This document shows positions 62,359 to 64,000 of a stretch of DNA of 64,000 bases, in pieces (the first letter of the stretch is position 1; every line of letters starts with the position of its first letter). Source of the stretch: JBOGOC01 sp050747525 (GTDB lineage: Bacteria > Acidobacteriota > Polarisedimenticolia > JACPZX01 > DASXTC01). The translations under genes and the position numbers were made by a program. The DNA is taken from positions 1-64,000 of the forward strand of contig JBOGOC010000091.1 of NCBI GenBank assembly GCA_050747525.1, read 5' to 3'. The notes beneath the pieces are model-generated. The model was given only the letters and a program-made list of their open reading frames with translations, searched no databases and was not told the DNA's origin.

Positions 62359-64000
62359 ATGATGGCCAGGCGGAGCCTTGGGTCTACCGCCGGGCGACTC
62401 GCGGGAGGGTGCGTCCTGGCGGCTCATGGCGTCATGCTGTTCGTGATCTTCTGGAATGCCTTCCAGGCCCTGCAGCCGGCGGCCGAGGCGGAGATCGTCA
62501 CGGCCCGCCGACCGCCCACGACGACCTCACACTCCTACGAAAGTGAATTCCTCGATGCCCTTCCGATTCACGGCCATGCATACCAGGACGCTCTGAGCCT
62601 CGCCCCGGGGGTCTCCGACCCCGACGCGGACGGGCGCGCGACGATTCACGGAGCGCGGGAAAGCGAAACGGCCTTCCGGCTGGACGGCGCCGAGTTCACC
62701 GATCCGCTGGAAGGGTCGTTCGGAATGAACCTCAATCCCTACATGATCGAGAGCCTCGAGGTGACCACCGCCGGGGCCCCCGCGAGCATGGGAAGGGCGC
62801 TGGGCGGCTTCGTGGACATCACCACCCGCAGCGGCGGCAACGATCTGGCCGGCAAGCTGGGACTCTTCTGGCAGGACACTTTCCTCGACGGGCGGGGCGC
62901 CGACTACGAAGACATCGTCGACGCCCACGTGGATCACCAGCCCTTCCATGACTTCCGGGCGGCCGGCAGGCTGGGAGGGGCCTTCGTCGACGATCGCCTC
63001 TGGTGGTTCACCTCTCTGGAGGCCATCGATGCGGAGACTCCCGCGGGCCCGGGGCCAACGTACCCGATGATCGACTCGCGCGCGCTCTACGCGTTCGGCA
63101 AGCTGTCGTGGCAGGCCGATGCCGCCAACAAGCTGGTGCTGCAGGCCGCGGCGGACCCCACGATCATCGAGGGGCTCGGTCTGGGGATCTCGTCCGATCC
63201 GGACTCCGGCTACACGCATGATCGGCAGGCCCTGAACGTGAAGCTGGGCTGGACCTCGATGCTCTCCGACAGGGCGCTCCTGGAGGTCACGCTCAGCCGG
63301 TACGATCAGTCCATCGAGATCGATCCGGACTCCGCCGACTTCGCCGCCTTGAATGTCGGCTTGGGCATCGGGCCGGGAGGAGGGCAGGTGGCCTTCTATC
63401 CCTGCGAGGTGGCGAACTGCAGTCAGACGCTGGGTGACGATCCGCTGTCGCGCTACACCGCCACGACAGGCCGGATCTCCGGGCCCTTCTATCTCCGGGC
63501 GAGCGACGGTCGCAGCCGGGATGCCTTGCGAGCCGACGTGTCGGGCGTCCTCTCTCCGCGCCATGGAACCCACAGCCTGTCGGCCGGGTTCGAGATAGGC
63601 CAGGAGAAGGTCGAGCAGGACGTCCTGATCAATCCGATTCTGTACGACTACTCATCCTTGCTGATCTTCCCGAGCGGGCAAACACGACTCCAGGGATACC
63701 AGCTGCTCCAGGTCTCCAGTCCCGCAAGGACGGCTCCCGACGCCACCACCTGGAGCAGCTCCTTCTATGTTTCCGATTCGTTCAAGCCGCGAAGCAACCT
63801 CTCCATCACGGTGGGCGTCCGCCTGGACGCCGAGGAGATCGATTTTCCCGGGTACCAGCCGTTCGACGTTGTGCGTGAGCGCCGGCGGTCCGTGGATCTG
63901 TGGGAAGCGGTGTGCGCCGAAGCCGTACGCCAGGGGACGGTGTTCAACTTTTCCGTCTGCAATCCCCTGGTCCCCTACAACGGCGCGCCGCCGTTTGACG
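62359..64000 (+). CDS. TonB-dependent outer-membrane receptor, 3' end beyond window
   Basis: The reading frame from the ATG at 62359 (a GTG at 62347 is possible) stays open to the last base, giving at least 547 residues. A hydrophobic signal (GVMLFVIFWNAFQALQPAA) is followed by a plug domain with FLDALPIHGHAYQDALSLAP, TIHGARESETAFRLDGAEFT and ALGGFVDITTRSGGN. This is the pattern of TonB-receptor plugs in Acidobacteriota. Beta-barrel strands follow (LWWFTSLEAID, ALLEVTLSRYD, STSVSAG-type turns). There is no N-terminal carboxypeptidase-regulatory domain. Substrate unknown; the family imports glycans, siderophores or peptides. A TATGAT lies at 62338-62343, but without a good -35. Confidence 0.88.
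   Translation, partial: MMARRSLGSTAGRLAGGCVLAAHGVMLFVIFWNAFQALQPAAEAEIVTARRPPTTTSHSYESEFLDALPIHGHAYQDALSLAPGVSDPDADGRATIHGARESETAFRLDGAEFTDPLEGSFGMNLNPYMIESLEVTTAGAPASMGRALGGFVDITTRSGGNDLAGKLGLFWQDTFLDGRGADYEDIVDAHVDHQPFHDFRAAGRLGGAFVDDRLWWFTSLEAIDAETPAGPGPTYPMIDSRALYAFGKLSWQADAANKLVLQAAADPTIIEGLGLGISSDPDSGYTHDRQALNVKLGWTSMLSDRALLEVTLSRYDQSIEIDPDSADFAALNVGLGIGPGGGQVAFYPCEVANCSQTLGDDPLSRYTATTGRISGPFYLRASDGRSRDALRADVSGVLSPRHGTHSLSAGFEIGQEKVEQDVLINPILYDYSSLLIFPSGQTRLQGYQLLQVSSPARTAPDATTWSSSFYVSDSFKPRSNLSITVGVRLDAEEIDFPGYQPFDVVRERRRSVDLWEAVCAEAVRQGTVFNFSVCNPLVPYNGAPPFD

Overview
The window looks like chromosome from a high-GC, Gram-negative, environmental bacterium, most like the Acidobacteriota or a neighbouring deep lineage. 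The evidence is a TonB-dependent receptor, lipoproteins, a sigma-54 activator, many secreted beta-propeller, TPR and metalloprotease proteins, a ubiA/ubiX pair, and an rpsU-dnaG-rpoD operon. No rRNA, tRNA, CRISPR array or insertion sequence was recognised, so the phylum call is inference from gene content only.

Region 1 (about 1-11.6 kb) is accessory. Small membrane and secreted proteins of unknown function include four overlapping genes at 1476-3064. A CheY-like receiver is translationally coupled (ATGA overlap) to a SIR2-like protein. A short tyrosine recombinase and a 1792-codon helicase-nuclease (SF1 helicase, PD-(D/E)XK nuclease, DUF3320-like tail) follow. This has the look of a defence island.

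Region 2 (11.7-34 kb) holds a transglutaminase-like TPR protein with a membrane-fused spermidine-synthase-like protein. Next is a 2734-residue Rhs protein with type III fibronectin domains inserted before its core, coupled to a secreted beta-propeller gene. Then come a 1691-residue pseudokinase/ATPase/TPR/GAF/sigma-54 activator, a tiny secreted protein, and a diguanylate cyclase plus triple-receiver hybrid kinase operon. The Rhs part is visibly less GC-rich than the core, which suggests separate ancestry.

Region 3 (34-45.5 kb) is core: ubiX-ubiA, a propeptide-like protein, larB, then rpsU-dnaG-rpoD behind a near-consensus promoter and a leader hairpin. An ECF sigma factor, zinc-finger anti-sigma factor and exported TPR-CHAT protein form an overlapping operon 19 bases after rpoD.

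Region 4 (45.6-64 kb) is rich in secreted proteins: a thermolysin-like protease with thrombospondin type 3 repeats, a DUF6503-like protein, a 12-blade NHL protein, a ceramidase-like lipoprotein, an HExxH protein, a toast-rack-like membrane protein and a transglutaminase-like protein. Interspersed are a GNAT enzyme, a deoxyhypusine-synthase-like enzyme and rho with a Gly/His/Gln-rich N-terminus. A TonB-dependent receptor runs off the right edge.

The strongest candidates for new biology are the receiver-SIR2 pair, the sigma/anti-sigma/CHAT operon, the Rhs/Fn3/propeller locus, and the hairpin-containing coupled leader ORF at 59310-59501.
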